Source: DSXH01 sp964532065
GTDB lineage: Bacteria; Bacteroidota; Ignavibacteria; Ignavibacteriales; Melioribacteraceae
Assembly: GCA_964532065.1 (NCBI GenBank)
Contig: CAZHHG010000004.1
Span: 38,367 to 102,366, forward strand
DNA length: 64,000 bases
Direction: 5' to 3'
Below the pieces are notes generated by a model, which saw only the letters and a list, made by a program, of their open reading frames with translations, made no database searches and had not been told where the DNA came from. The translations under genes and the position numbers were made by a program. Below, in pieces: positions 1 to 9,209 of the stretch (within the stretch, counting starts at the first letter, position 1; each line of letters opens with the position of its first letter).

Positions 1-1251
1 ATCGAATTAAAAAACTCGAATCTCTCAGGTCCGGATAAAGCTCTTTTGTTTGAAATTGTCCATGGAGTTATGAGATGGATGGGCAGGATCGACTGGATAC
101 TAAATGGATTTTATAAAGGTCAATTCTCTAAAGTTGTACCGAATATTAAAAATGCTTTAAGAGTAGCTCTTTACCAGATCCTTTTCCTGGATAAGGTACC
201 CGACTACGCTGCTGTGAATGAAGCTGTTGAGTTTGTAAAAAAGCTTCAGGGACAGAAATATGCTGACGTGGCGAACGGTGTATTGAGAAATATTATTCGC
301 AACAAGGAGGGGATTAGATATCCCAATCCTGATGAGGATCCTGTCGCATACCTGAGTGCTTACTACTCACATCCATCCTGGATTGTTAAAAGGTGGACAG
401 CACGTTTTGGTAAAGAGGAAACTGAACGCTTACTGATTGCAAACAACAACAAACCTTTTCTTACACTTCGGGTAAATAATCTTGTAACCACTAAAGCAGA
501 GTTTAAAAAACTTCTCGATTCAGTTGGGCTTAAATATACCGATAGTAAAGCACTCGATCAGTTTATTAAAATGAGTTCGCTTTCCAACATTACCGATTGG
601 GAATACTTTGCAAAAGGTTTTTTTTCAGTTCAGGATGAAAGCACCGGATTCCCTGTTCTTTTACTTGATGTCAAACCCGGTATGCGAGTCCTGGACCTTT
701 GTGCAGCCCCCGGAGGTAAAACCGCTTTTATTGCCGAAATGATGGAGAATAAAGGTGAAATTGTTGCTCTGGACCGTTTCGAGAGCCGTTTAAAGATTCT
801 AAATAAAAACCTTGATCGTCTTAAAGTTTCTAATGTAAATACAATTGCAATTGATGCCAATGAGTTTTCCGACGAGAATGGATTCGACCGTGTTCTTATT
901 GACGCACCCTGTTCGGGACTCGGGACTCTGACAAAAAAACCTGATCTTAAATGGAAGAAAGACTTGGGTGATATCAGAAAAATTGTTAATATTCAGCAGG
1001 ATTTAATTAGAAAGGGAGCATCACTCCTTAAGCCTGGCGGCTATCTTGTCTACAGTACATGTACTATTGAGCCGGAAGAGAATTTCGAGAACGTTAAAAA
1101 GTTCTTAGATGAAAATCCGGATTTTAAACTCGTTGATGCTTCATCCACTATATCGCGGGAATATGTAAGTCCGGAGGGATTTGTTCAAACATTTCCTCAT
1201 ATTCATGATTTTGACGGCTCATTTGCCGTAAAACTGGTTAGGGAACAATAA
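1..1251 (+). CDS. rsmB: 16S rRNA (cytosine-C5) methyltransferase RsmB, 5' partial
   Basis: Methylates a 16S rRNA cytosine (C967 in E. coli) with S-adenosylmethionine. The frame is open from base 1, and the residues before the first possible start (TTG at 46) already fit the NusB-like RNA-binding domain, so the true start lies outside the window. That domain covers roughly the first 125 visible residues and the Rossmann methyltransferase follows. Seen: the SAM loop DLCAAPGGK (about 694-720), DAPCSG with its conserved Cys (901-918), and the catalytic Cys in YSTCTIEPEEN (1051 on). Stop TAA at 1249-1251. RodZ follows 15 bp downstream. Family call is secure; only the N-terminus is missing. Confidence 0.95.
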   Translation: MELKNSNLSGPDKALLFEIVHGVMRWMGRIDWILNGFYKGQFSKVVPNIKNALRVALYQILFLDKVPDYAAVNEAVEFVKKLQGQKYADVANGVLRNIIRNKEGIRYPNPDEDPVAYLSAYYSHPSWIVKRWTARFGKEETERLLIANNNKPFLTLRVNNLVTTKAEFKKLLDSVGLKYTDSKALDQFIKMSSLSNITDWEYFAKGFFSVQDESTGFPVLLLDVKPGMRVLDLCAAPGGKTAFIAEMMENKGEIVALDRFESRLKILNKNLDRLKVSNVNTIAIDANEFSDENGFDRVLIDAPCSGLGTLTKKPDLKWKKDLGDIRKIVNIQQDLIRKGASLLKPGGYLVYSTCTIEPEENFENVKKFLDENPDFKLVDASSTISREYVSPEGFVQTFPHIHDFDGSFAVKLVREQ

Positions 1252-1266
1252 CTAACTTAATAGATT

Positions 1267-2175
1267 ATGAATGAAGCTTTAAAAAAATTTGCGAAAGAAT
1301 TAAAATCTTCCCGAGAAGCAAAAGAAATATCCCTCAACTATATTGCCAGCCGGACAAAAATTGATATCAGATTTCTTCAGGCAATTGAAGAAGGCAATTT
1401 TGATTTATTGCCTGAAATTTATATGCGTGCGTTTATAAGAGAATATGCTCAATTCTCCGAAATTGATGTAAAAGAAACCTTAAAAAAATTCGATCTTGCC
1501 AAACGCGGCCTTCTGGAAGAGAATTCCTCGCAGGAAAAAGAACCGAATGAATCTTCAACCACTGACCAGAAAATCATTGAACCGGTTGAGACAAAACCCG
1601 CTCAAAAAATTCTTGAAGAAACCGAACCGGATTCTAAAGAGCCGGAAGAAAATCAGGTAACAGCAGATATCCCCCCAAAAAAAATTGAAATAAAAAATAT
1701 ATATGTCCTTTCATTTTCCGCTCTTATAATAATATTATTAATTGCCTATTTCGTTTTTTTTGACAGTCCGTCCAAAGAAATTATTGCCGATATACCCGAC
1801 AATGAAAGGATTGAACAATCCGGCGAACGTTTTGAACTAGAAGCACCGGCTCAAGACAATCAATATATTCCTGAAGACGACAGCCTTAAGCTGGAATTAA
1901 CCGGATTGGGCCGTGTCTGGGTAAAAGTACAATCCGATAGTAAAATTGTTTTCCAGGGTTTCCTAATTGAAAATCAGAACTCTTCCTACAAGGCAATGAA
2001 CGAATTCAGAGTTTCAGTAGGTAATGCCGGATTGATTTCAATGGATTTAAATGGCAAACAGTTGCAGCTACCGGGGGTTAGGGGAGAAATCAGAAATTAC
2101 ATAATTAATTCAGATACCGTTAAATCATATATATTATCAGTACCGTCTAAGAATGAAACCGGATCCCCAAACTAG
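1267..2175 (+). CDS. rodZ: RodZ-like helix-turn-helix membrane protein
   Basis: RodZ-family proteins link the MreB cytoskeleton to cell-wall synthesis at the inner membrane. The 302-residue product has an Xre-type helix-turn-helix at about residues 8-70, a long acidic, proline-rich cytoplasmic linker, one transmembrane helix at about 145-166, and a C-terminal periplasmic beta domain of the DUF4115 type at about 210-295. This is the standard order and length for the family. The last 23 bp overlap ligA, so the two are probably translationally coupled. The family fit is good; a role in cell shape is inferred from the family. Confidence 0.8.
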   Translation: MNEALKKFAKELKSSREAKEISLNYIASRTKIDIRFLQAIEEGNFDLLPEIYMRAFIREYAQFSEIDVKETLKKFDLAKRGLLEENSSQEKEPNESSTTDQKIIEPVETKPAQKILEETEPDSKEPEENQVTADIPPKKIEIKNIYVLSFSALIIILLIAYFVFFDSPSKEIIADIPDNERIEQSGERFELEAPAQDNQYIPEDDSLKLELTGLGRVWVKVQSDSKIVFQGFLIENQNSSYKAMNEFRVSVGNAGLISMDLNGKQLQLPGVRGEIRNYIINSDTVKSYILSVPSKNETGSPN

Positions 2176-4162
2176 AATTAATCAACTCCGAAAGCTGATT
2201 AAAGAACATGATTATAACTATTTTGTTCTGGCCCGGCCTACGATCAGTGATTTTGAATACGACCGGCTCCTTAGTGAACTGATTCAAATCGAAAAAGAGA
2301 ATCCACATTTAATTACGCTTGATTCACCGACTCAGAGAGTGGGATCGGATATATCAAATGAATTCAGGCCTGTAACACATTCAATTCCGATGCTCAGTTT
2401 ATCCAATTCCTACACTGAAGATGAAATTCTGGATTTCGACAGGAGAGTTAGAGAAGGCCTCCCTCCTGATGAGAAAATTGAATACGTATGCGAACTTAAA
2501 ATTGACGGTGTTTCGGTCAGCCTGAAATATAGCAAAGGAAGACTTGTAACCGCAGCTACACGTGGCGATGGAACTACAGGCGAGGAAATAACGAATAATA
2601 TAAGGACAATTAAATCTGTACCTCTGACAATTGATAAAGTCCCCGGAAAAGATTTAGATTCTATTGAAGTACGCGGTGAAATATATATGGAAGTTGAGCA
2701 GTTTAACAGGCTGAACGAAGAACGCGAGCTTAACGGTGAGAAAACTTTTGCAAATCCTCGTAATTCAACCGCAGGTACAATAAAATTATTAGATCCCAAA
2801 GTTGTTGCCCGCCGCCCTCTTCAGATTTTTGTCTATTATCTTTTTTCCGAATCTGATCAGCTTACCACTCATGCAGAAAATCTTGAGCTTCTTCAAAAAC
2901 TCGGCTTCAGGGTAAACAAGAATTACAAACTCTGCTCTTCATTAAACGAAGTTCTCTCCTTCTGCCGGTTCTGGGAGGAAAAAAGAGAAACACTGCCCTA
3001 CGAAATTGATGGTGTGGTTATAAAAGTTAATTCGCTTAATCATCAGAAAATTTTGGGTAGTATAGCAAAATCGCCCCGGTGGGCAATCGCATTTAAGTTT
3101 AAAGCCCGTCAGGCAAAAACTAAATTGAACAGAATAACCTGGCAGGTTGGAAGAACCGGAACTCTTACTCCAGTAGCTGAGCTGGACCCGGTCTTTTTAG
3201 CCGGCTCTACCATCAGCCGTGCTACTCTCCATAATATCGACGAGATCAGGAGAAAAGATATCCGGGAAGGCGATGCTGTCATAATTGAAAAAGGTGGTGA
3301 TGTAATTCCCAAAGTAGTCTCTGTTATTCTTGACGATCGTCCCAAAGATTTGAAAATCGTAATTCCTCCGGATAAATGTCCGGTCTGTAACTCCTCTCTA
3401 TTCAAGCCCGGGGATGAAGTAGCAATTTATTGTGAGAATAATTCATGTCCTGCGCAGGTTAAAGGAAGACTACTTCATTTTGCATCGAGAGGTGCCATGG
3501 ATATCTCAGGACTGGGGGAATCGTTAATAAACTTATTTGTCGATTCAGGTTTTTTACGAAGTTATTCCGATATCTATTATCTTGCTAATCGAAGGAACGA
3601 ATTAATCGGTATTGAGCGTTTGGGCGAAAAGAGCGTCGATAATCTTCTGACTGCAATTGATGAGAGCAGGCAGAGACCGTTTGAAAAAGTCCTGTTTGCA
3701 TTGGGTATCCGGTATGTAGGAGCCGGTGCTGCTAAAAAACTTGCACACTACTTTTTGTCGATCGAAAAACTGATTGAAGCCCGGCCGGAGGAGATTGAAA
3801 ATATCCCGGAAATCGGACCGAGTATTAGTATGAGTGTTAATCGATTCTTTTCCGATCGGAAAAATATTAATGAAATTGGAAAACTAAGAGATATCGGTTT
3901 GATTTTCTCTACGCATAAAAAATCGGAAAATTCTTCAAAGCTTAAAGGTGCATCGTTTGTTTTAACCGGTACTTTGCCGAACTACTCCAGAGAGGAAGCC
4001 AAAGAATTGATTGAAAAAAACGGCGGAGTAGTTGTCTCTTCAGTTAGTAAAAAAACTAATTTCGTCCTCGCCGGTGAAAATGCGGGCTCAAAACTCGATA
4101 AAGCTGTTTCGCTGGGTGTGAAAATTCTAACCGAGGATCAGTTTCTGGAAATGATAAGGTGA
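2153..4162 (+). CDS. ligA: NAD-dependent DNA ligase LigA
   Basis: Seals nicks between Okazaki fragments using NAD+. The 669-residue product has the usual length and full domain set: the N-terminal Ia and adenylation domains with the nucleophile in LKIDG (Lys116), an OB fold, a four-Cys zinc finger (CPVC ... C ... CPAQ, about residues 408-432), helix-hairpin-helix repeats and a C-terminal BRCT domain (about 595-669). The ATG at 2153 lies inside the end of the rodZ-like gene, and the protein starts directly with the conserved Ia domain, so this start is favoured. Nothing unusual is seen. Confidence 0.97.
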   Translation: MKPDPQTRINQLRKLIKEHDYNYFVLARPTISDFEYDRLLSELIQIEKENPHLITLDSPTQRVGSDISNEFRPVTHSIPMLSLSNSYTEDEILDFDRRVREGLPPDEKIEYVCELKIDGVSVSLKYSKGRLVTAATRGDGTTGEEITNNIRTIKSVPLTIDKVPGKDLDSIEVRGEIYMEVEQFNRLNEERELNGEKTFANPRNSTAGTIKLLDPKVVARRPLQIFVYYLFSESDQLTTHAENLELLQKLGFRVNKNYKLCSSLNEVLSFCRFWEEKRETLPYEIDGVVIKVNSLNHQKILGSIAKSPRWAIAFKFKARQAKTKLNRITWQVGRTGTLTPVAELDPVFLAGSTISRATLHNIDEIRRKDIREGDAVIIEKGGDVIPKVVSVILDDRPKDLKIVIPPDKCPVCNSSLFKPGDEVAIYCENNSCPAQVKGRLLHFASRGAMDISGLGESLINLFVDSGFLRSYSDIYYLANRRNELIGIERLGEKSVDNLLTAIDESRQRPFEKVLFALGIRYVGAGAAKKLAHYFLSIEKLIEARPEEIENIPEIGPSISMSVNRFFSDRKNINEIGKLRDIGLIFSTHKKSENSSKLKGASFVLTGTLPNYSREEAKELIEKNGGVVVSSVSKKTNFVLAGENAGSKLDKAVSLGVKILTEDQFLEMIR

Positions 4163-4166
4163 AAAA

Positions 4167-4697
4167 ATGTTCGAAAAATTGAAATTGAAAATGGCACATT
4201 ATTATATCCGTAAGAAATATCTTAAGCCGGTTACCGAATCATTCTCTTATAATAATATTATTTCGAACAGCAGGGATTTTTTTGTATTAATGCCAAATGA
4301 TGATACTGATTTTTATCACGGACTCGAACTGATTAAATACCTTCTAATAGGCAATAAAAATGTCACATTGTTTCTGCCGGAGCATAAATATAATCTGATC
4401 CCGGAAAAAGAAAAATTCCGGTTTGTCAGTTACCATGAGGATCAAAAATCCAGATTAAATCTTCCGGCCAAAACCCTGGTACAGCGTCTAAAATCGAAAG
4501 AATTTGAAGTTGTAGTAGATCTTAACCGGAATGAGAACGTATTTTTCAGCTCCATAACCAACATAGTTTCTTCACGGTTCAGAATCGGATTTAATAAAGA
4601 AAGATCGGAAAAATATTATAACCTTCAGATAGTCAATTCAGCGGGTGATCCTGAGCTAATTTACAGGAATTTTGTGGATTTTTTAAGGATGTTTTAG
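4167..4697 (+). CDS. small hypothetical protein, possibly GT9/heptosyltransferase-like fold
   Basis: A 176-residue protein with no signal peptide or membrane segment, starting 4 bp after the ligA stop. The run FEVVVDLNRNEN followed by SSRFRIGFNKE resembles the middle of family 9 glycosyltransferases, where an aspartate-containing strand precedes an R-x-G turn. It is also like short Bacteroidota proteins of the DUF6913 type. It is too short to be a complete glycosyltransferase and no donor-binding C-terminal domain is present. Function is not assigned. The position right after ligA suggests co-transcription only. Confidence 0.6.
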   Translation: MFEKLKLKMAHYYIRKKYLKPVTESFSYNNIISNSRDFFVLMPNDDTDFYHGLELIKYLLIGNKNVTLFLPEHKYNLIPEKEKFRFVSYHEDQKSRLNLPAKTLVQRLKSKEFEVVVDLNRNENVFFSSITNIVSSRFRIGFNKERSEKYYNLQIVNSAGDPELIYRNFVDFLRMF

Positions 4698-4766
4698 AAA
4701 TCGAACTTTTGAATAATGAAATGAATTTGTAGATTAGGAACGTAATTAATCAATTTTGGCGAATAA

Positions 4767-5126
4767 ATGAGCGAAAATATCAATTTTGAACTTAGGCGGT
4801 CGGGGGATATTACCGTTTTTAAATTAAATGAAAAACGGTTTGATGCATCGATTGCTGGTTTTGTTAAAGGCGAGTTTACTATCCTTATGCACACTGAAGA
4901 AGTAAAAAAACTCGTGATAGATCTCTCTGAAGTTGAATATTGCGACAGTTCCGGTTTAAGCGCCATCCTTCTTGCATTCCGAATATTACAGTCGAACGAA
5001 GGCCATATTAGATTGGCATCCCCTACAAAGAATGTAAAAACATTGATCGAAATTTCCCAGTTGGACAGAGTTTTAACAATCTGCAATACTGTAAACGAAG
5101 CAGTAAAAGACTTGGAAAGTATATAG
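4767..5126 (+). CDS. STAS-domain anti-sigma factor antagonist
   Basis: A single STAS domain of 119 residues, the SpoIIAA/RsbV type of protein that binds an anti-sigma kinase and is switched by serine phosphorylation. The phosphorylation loop reads CDSSGLSA (about residues 59-66), with the serine present. No kinase or phosphatase gene lies next to it; its likely partners are in the cluster at 52359-61961. It follows a 69 bp gap after the preceding gene and is followed by 136 bp without a gene. The family is clear, the partner is not. Confidence 0.9.
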   Translation: MSENINFELRRSGDITVFKLNEKRFDASIAGFVKGEFTILMHTEEVKKLVIDLSEVEYCDSSGLSAILLAFRILQSNEGHIRLASPTKNVKTLIEISQLDRVLTICNTVNEAVKDLESI

Positions 5127-5262
5127 CTTGAGTTAAATCTCTTTAATAAGAGTGCTTTCAAAGGAAATAAAATTCAATTCCTAAATTTGCCTTCTAACAT
5201 TATAAAATTAATTTTATTTTTCATTGTGAGATCTGTTCATAATCTGTATCTGCTGAGTTTTT
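5127..5262. other. AT-rich intergenic stretch
   Basis: No gene seen. It contains a perfect 14-base AT palindrome (TAAAATTAATTTTA) near 5206-5219. There is no GC stem followed by a T tract, so no convincing terminator. It probably holds the promoter of the HAD phosphatase and PgpH pair, but no clear -35/-10 pair could be picked. Confidence 0.4.
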
Positions 5263-6108
5263 ATGATTTCTAAAGAAGTATTGAGTAGAATACAACTTGT
5301 AGTTTTCGACCTGGATGGAACAATCCTGGATGACAATGGTAATCTGGACTGCGACACCGTTGTACTTGTTAATAAATTGAAGAATACCGGAGTACAATTC
5401 TCTATTGCAACCGGAAGACTTCATAGTGCCGTACTCGATTTTGCCAACACACTTTCTCTTGAACTTCCTCTCATAACCCTCGATGGCACGTTAATTAAAA
5501 ATCCCGTTACCGGTGAAGTTATCCATCAATCAACTTTACCCGAGAAAATCGTGTCCAAAGCATTGGTTCTTGCTGAACGGTATTTCCTGAAAATCGCACT
5601 ATGCCATGGCGACGCGATCTATTATACGGAGGAGAATTCCGTTATTCAAAATCTATTGGAAAAATTCGGTGCAAAGTATGTATTTATTGATTCTTATGAC
5701 GGGTATACAAAAAATACACTAGAAATAGTAATGACAGGGGATTATAGCGACCTGGTCCGCCAGGCTTCCAATAAACTTTCGTTCCCTTATACTTTCGGTG
5801 TAAGAAATTCCTTCTATAAATCCCAGAGTCATGGCGGAATCTATTATCTTGAAATTAGAAAAATGGGTTCAAGTAAAGGTGAAGGATTGAAAAAACTCTG
5901 CAGGCAGCTCGGTATTAAAATTAAAAATACCGCTGTTATCGGGGACTGGTATAACGACCAGTCATTATTTGAAAACGACTCATTGAAAATTGCCGTTGCA
6001 AATGCCGTCCCTGAAATAAAAAGGCTTTCCGATATGGTGACAAAGAGAACTAATAATGAGGGGGGAGTAAACGAATTTTTAAAATTATTACTAAAAGCTA
6101 AATCATAG
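5263..6108 (+). CDS. Cof-type HAD-superfamily hydrolase
   Basis: A 281-residue haloacid-dehalogenase phosphatase of the Cof/IIB group, usually acting on sugar phosphates or other small phosphorylated metabolites. Motif I is FDLDGTI (about residues 15-21) with both aspartates, motif II is ATGR near 50, the motif III lysine is in SSKGEGL (about 205), and motif IV is GDWYND (about 228). The cap domain sits between motifs II and III, as expected for type IIB. The pgpH-like gene begins 5 bp after it. The substrate cannot be read from sequence. Confidence 0.88.
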   Translation: MISKEVLSRIQLVVFDLDGTILDDNGNLDCDTVVLVNKLKNTGVQFSIATGRLHSAVLDFANTLSLELPLITLDGTLIKNPVTGEVIHQSTLPEKIVSKALVLAERYFLKIALCHGDAIYYTEENSVIQNLLEKFGAKYVFIDSYDGYTKNTLEIVMTGDYSDLVRQASNKLSFPYTFGVRNSFYKSQSHGGIYYLEIRKMGSSKGEGLKKLCRQLGIKIKNTAVIGDWYNDQSLFENDSLKIAVANAVPEIKRLSDMVTKRTNNEGGVNEFLKLLLKAKS

Positions 6109-6113
6109 GTAAT

Positions 6114-8309
6114 ATGAATAAGAACAAAGAGAAGGTAATGAGACAGAGTCTTCGACTCAAAATCCTTATAATCATCGTTACTATTATTCTGATTGTAATG
6201 ATGTTTCCCAAGGGGGAATCGATTGAGTCGGGTGTAACTGTCGGTTCTGTCTGGATAAAAGACGATATTATTGCCTCCACTACCTTTGAAGTTCTTAAAA
6301 GCAGTGACATTTTTGAAACAGAACAGATGCAGGCGGCTTCGAGAGTACAACCGATATTTTTAAGGGACAACAGCATTTCCTCGCTTACAATCGACTCTTT
6401 ACGTAAATATAACCGCGTTCTTCCAAACCTGATCGACTCAAGAAGAATTGATGGAGGATCTCCGAATACAGCTTTCCTCAGCAATAATTCCTTCGAAATT
6501 TTTTCGCGTTTTAAGAGAAGAGCCGCATCGTTTAACGGCGTAAAAACATATTCGCTTACAGAAGTACTCCGTCTTTCTAGGGATCTTCTTGAAAGGGTTT
6601 ATCAGAGAGGGCTTCTTAATCTCTCTTATAAGGAAATTAACCGGGACAGCATTTCGGTAAGAGACGGAAAGTTCGAACGCGTATTCCCGAAAACACTCTA
6701 TCTCGACCGGGAAGTAGCGAATGAATATATAAACAGTTTTATTACAATTAATATCGGAACCAATAACGATTTGAATGAAGCTGTTGCAGAATACGTATCC
6801 TATTTCCTTAAACCGAATCTTATCTACAGTTATGAGCTGACCAATACAGCAATTCAGAATGCAAAGGATAAAGTTCCGCGCAATGTAGGTATCGTAAATG
6901 AAAATGAAAGAATTGTTGCAAAGCACGACCGCATTACACCCGAAGTTAAACTGAAGATCGATTCATATAGAATTGCTAAAGGGGAGGAGATCGGATTCTG
7001 GTCCCGGCTTGCACAGAATATCGGCAAGTTCACTCACATATCCGTAATTCTGATTCTTCTTATTATCTATATCTATCTATTTAGAAAGAGAATATATAAC
7101 GATAATCTAAAGATTCTTCTTATTTCGATAATTATTCTCTTCATCAGTTTTATTACATACCTGATATATAACCTGAATGTTTCTGCCCCGGTAGAATTTC
7201 TTGTTATTGTTCCGGTTGCCTCGATGCTTCTGACTATCATTTTTGATTCCAGAGTCGGTTTCTACGGTACAATAGTGATCTCATTGATTGTCGGGGGATT
7301 AAGAGGAAATGACTATGTCTTTGCTATAATGAATATTGTGGCCGGCGGACTATCCGCCTATACGGTTAGAGATATTAAAAACAGAACTCAAATCTTCCGG
7401 TCTTTCTTTTATATACTCGTCGGATATGTTTTAAGTATTATTGCATTCAGTCTCGAAAGGTTTGCGTCATTCGATCAGATGCTTGTCAGCTTCGCATTCG
7501 CAGCTTCCAATGCGCTGATAAGTCCGGTATTTACATACGGACTCATTATTTTCATCGAACGGATTTTCAAAATAACCACTGATCTTACTTTGCTTGAGCT
7601 TACCGATTTCAACCATCCGTTGTTAAAAGATCTGGCGCATAACGCTCCCGGTACTTTCAATCATTCAATGGTAATAGGTACTCTTGCAGAGACAACCGCC
7701 GAGGCTATTGGCGCAAATCCCATCCTTGCGCGTGTCGGGGCTTATTATCACGACATCGGGAAATCACTGGACCCGTCAAGTTTTGTGGAGAATCAGATCA
7801 ATTCAGAAAATATTCATGAGAAACTCACACCGGAAAGAAGTGTTGAACTGATCCGGAATCATGTTGAAAAGGGAATAATCCTGGCTCAGAAAAGCGATTT
7901 ACCGCAGGAGATAATTGATTTTATTCCGATGCATCACGGTACAATGATAATCTCTTATTTCTACGAAAAAGCTAAAGAGCTTTACGGCGGGGAAAATGTT
8001 GAAGTTGATAATTACCGTTACCCCGGACCGAAGCCGAATACAAAAGAGACTGCACTGGTTATGCTTGCCGATGCCTGTGAATCGACCGTTAGATCCCTGA
8101 CTGAAAGTGACCCGCAGAAAGTCGGAAACATTATTAACAATCTTATAAATGCAAGGGTGGATGACGGACAGCTCAACGATGCTCCTCTGACTTTCAAGGA
8201 TTTAAGTAAAATCCGGGAATCGTTTCATAAAATCCTGATCGGTCAGCATCATAAACGAATCCGTTATCCTAAACAGGAAAAACTTGAATCTGATAAGGAT
8301 GATGATTAG
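6114..8309 (+). CDS. pgpH: 7TM-HD phosphohydrolase, PgpH-type c-di-AMP phosphodiesterase
   Basis: PgpH proteins degrade cyclic di-AMP to pApA. The 731-residue product has an N-terminal membrane helix (about 10-30), a large extracytoplasmic 7TMR-HDED domain (to about 290), seven membrane helices (about 305-495) and a cytosolic HD domain (about 515-675). The HD metal ligands are visible as FNHSM, YYHDIGK and MHHGT. The length and layout match the family. The product implies c-di-AMP signalling in this organism; no cyclase gene lies in the window. It is tightly followed by xerD (5 bp). Confidence 0.92.
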   Translation: MNKNKEKVMRQSLRLKILIIIVTIILIVMMFPKGESIESGVTVGSVWIKDDIIASTTFEVLKSSDIFETEQMQAASRVQPIFLRDNSISSLTIDSLRKYNRVLPNLIDSRRIDGGSPNTAFLSNNSFEIFSRFKRRAASFNGVKTYSLTEVLRLSRDLLERVYQRGLLNLSYKEINRDSISVRDGKFERVFPKTLYLDREVANEYINSFITINIGTNNDLNEAVAEYVSYFLKPNLIYSYELTNTAIQNAKDKVPRNVGIVNENERIVAKHDRITPEVKLKIDSYRIAKGEEIGFWSRLAQNIGKFTHISVILILLIIYIYLFRKRIYNDNLKILLISIIILFISFITYLIYNLNVSAPVEFLVIVPVASMLLTIIFDSRVGFYGTIVISLIVGGLRGNDYVFAIMNIVAGGLSAYTVRDIKNRTQIFRSFFYILVGYVLSIIAFSLERFASFDQMLVSFAFAASNALISPVFTYGLIIFIERIFKITTDLTLLELTDFNHPLLKDLAHNAPGTFNHSMVIGTLAETTAEAIGANPILARVGAYYHDIGKSLDPSSFVENQINSENIHEKLTPERSVELIRNHVEKGIILAQKSDLPQEIIDFIPMHHGTMIISYFYEKAKELYGGENVEVDNYRYPGPKPNTKETALVMLADACESTVRSLTESDPQKVGNIINNLINARVDDGQLNDAPLTFKDLSKIRESFHKILIGQHHKRIRYPKQEKLESDKDDD

Positions 8310-8314
8310 GTATC

Positions 8315-9205
8315 ATGCAAGAATTCCTGAAAGAATATCTTACCATTTTACGCTTTGAAAAAAATCTTGCCGATAATACAATTCTGTCGTATGAAAACGA
8401 TATAAAAAGTTTTCTTGATTATTGTTCTAACAATAATGTAACTGATCTTAATAATCTTACGACAACTGATCTGACACGGTTTTTTGAGCAGCAGCGGCGA
8501 ATAGGTAAAGACAGTTCCACTTCAGCACGGTATATGTCCTCACTAAAGGGATTTTTCAGCTATCTTATTGATAGCGGATATATTGAATCTAATCCGACTG
8601 AAAAGCTGATGTCCGTTAAAAAATCCCGGAAGCTGCCAACTGTTCTCTCATTCGATGAAGTAGAGAAAATATTAAATATCCCCGATACTTCTGAAATTAC
8701 AGGGTTGAGGGATAAAGCCTTGCTGGAATTATTCTACTCGTCGGGCTTGCGGGTATCGGAACTTATCAATCTTAAAATCAACGATCTTTTTTTTAATGAT
8801 GAAGTAATAAGAGTATTAGGGAAAGGATCCAAGGAAAGGATAGTTCCTGTTGGAAGCAGCGCTATTAACTGGATTACAGATTATCTTAAAAGATCCCGTC
8901 CGTATCTTGAAAAAAAATCGGTCAGTCAGAATTTCCTGTTCCTCAATAAACGGGGTACAAAACTTTCAAGAATGTGGATCTGGAAAATAATCGACCGTTG
9001 TGCAAAGGACGCCGGAATTACAAAGGAGATTCACCCGCATACATTCAGACATTCTTTTGCAACCCACCTTCTGGAAGGAGGAGCCGATCTTAGAGCTGTT
9101 CAGGAAATGCTCGGCCATGCCGATATATCAACCACTCAGATTTATACGCATATAGACCGGGAATATGTAAAACAGGTTCACAAAGAACATCATCCCAGAG
9201 GTTGA
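8315..9205 (+). CDS. xerD: tyrosine recombinase XerD/XerA
   Basis: Site-specific recombinase that resolves chromosome dimers at dif. The 296-residue length is typical of XerC/D. The N-terminal SAM-like core-binding domain covers residues 1-90, the catalytic domain about 105-285. Catalytic residues are visible: Arg in GLRVSE, Lys in GKGSKER, HTFRH (His-x-x-Arg), His in LGHAD and the nucleophile Tyr in IYTH. It sits among housekeeping genes without phage or transposon genes, which argues against a mobile-element integrase. No dif-like site was recognised nearby. C versus D cannot be settled from sequence alone. Confidence 0.92.
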   Translation: MQEFLKEYLTILRFEKNLADNTILSYENDIKSFLDYCSNNNVTDLNNLTTTDLTRFFEQQRRIGKDSSTSARYMSSLKGFFSYLIDSGYIESNPTEKLMSVKKSRKLPTVLSFDEVEKILNIPDTSEITGLRDKALLELFYSSGLRVSELINLKINDLFFNDEVIRVLGKGSKERIVPVGSSAINWITDYLKRSRPYLEKKSVSQNFLFLNKRGTKLSRMWIWKIIDRCAKDAGITKEIHPHTFRHSFATHLLEGGADLRAVQEMLGHADISTTQIYTHIDREYVKQVHKEHHPRG

Positions 9206-9209
9206 TCAG

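Noticed and set aside
630..860. Antisense frames over rsmB, smc, ppdK and other long genes
   Set aside because: They are shadows of strongly conserved genes on the opposite strand, without motifs or ribosome-binding sites.
8315..9205. Tyrosine recombinase as a sign of an integrated element
   Set aside because: Length and motifs fit XerC/D, and neighbours are housekeeping genes; no attachment repeats or phage genes were seen.
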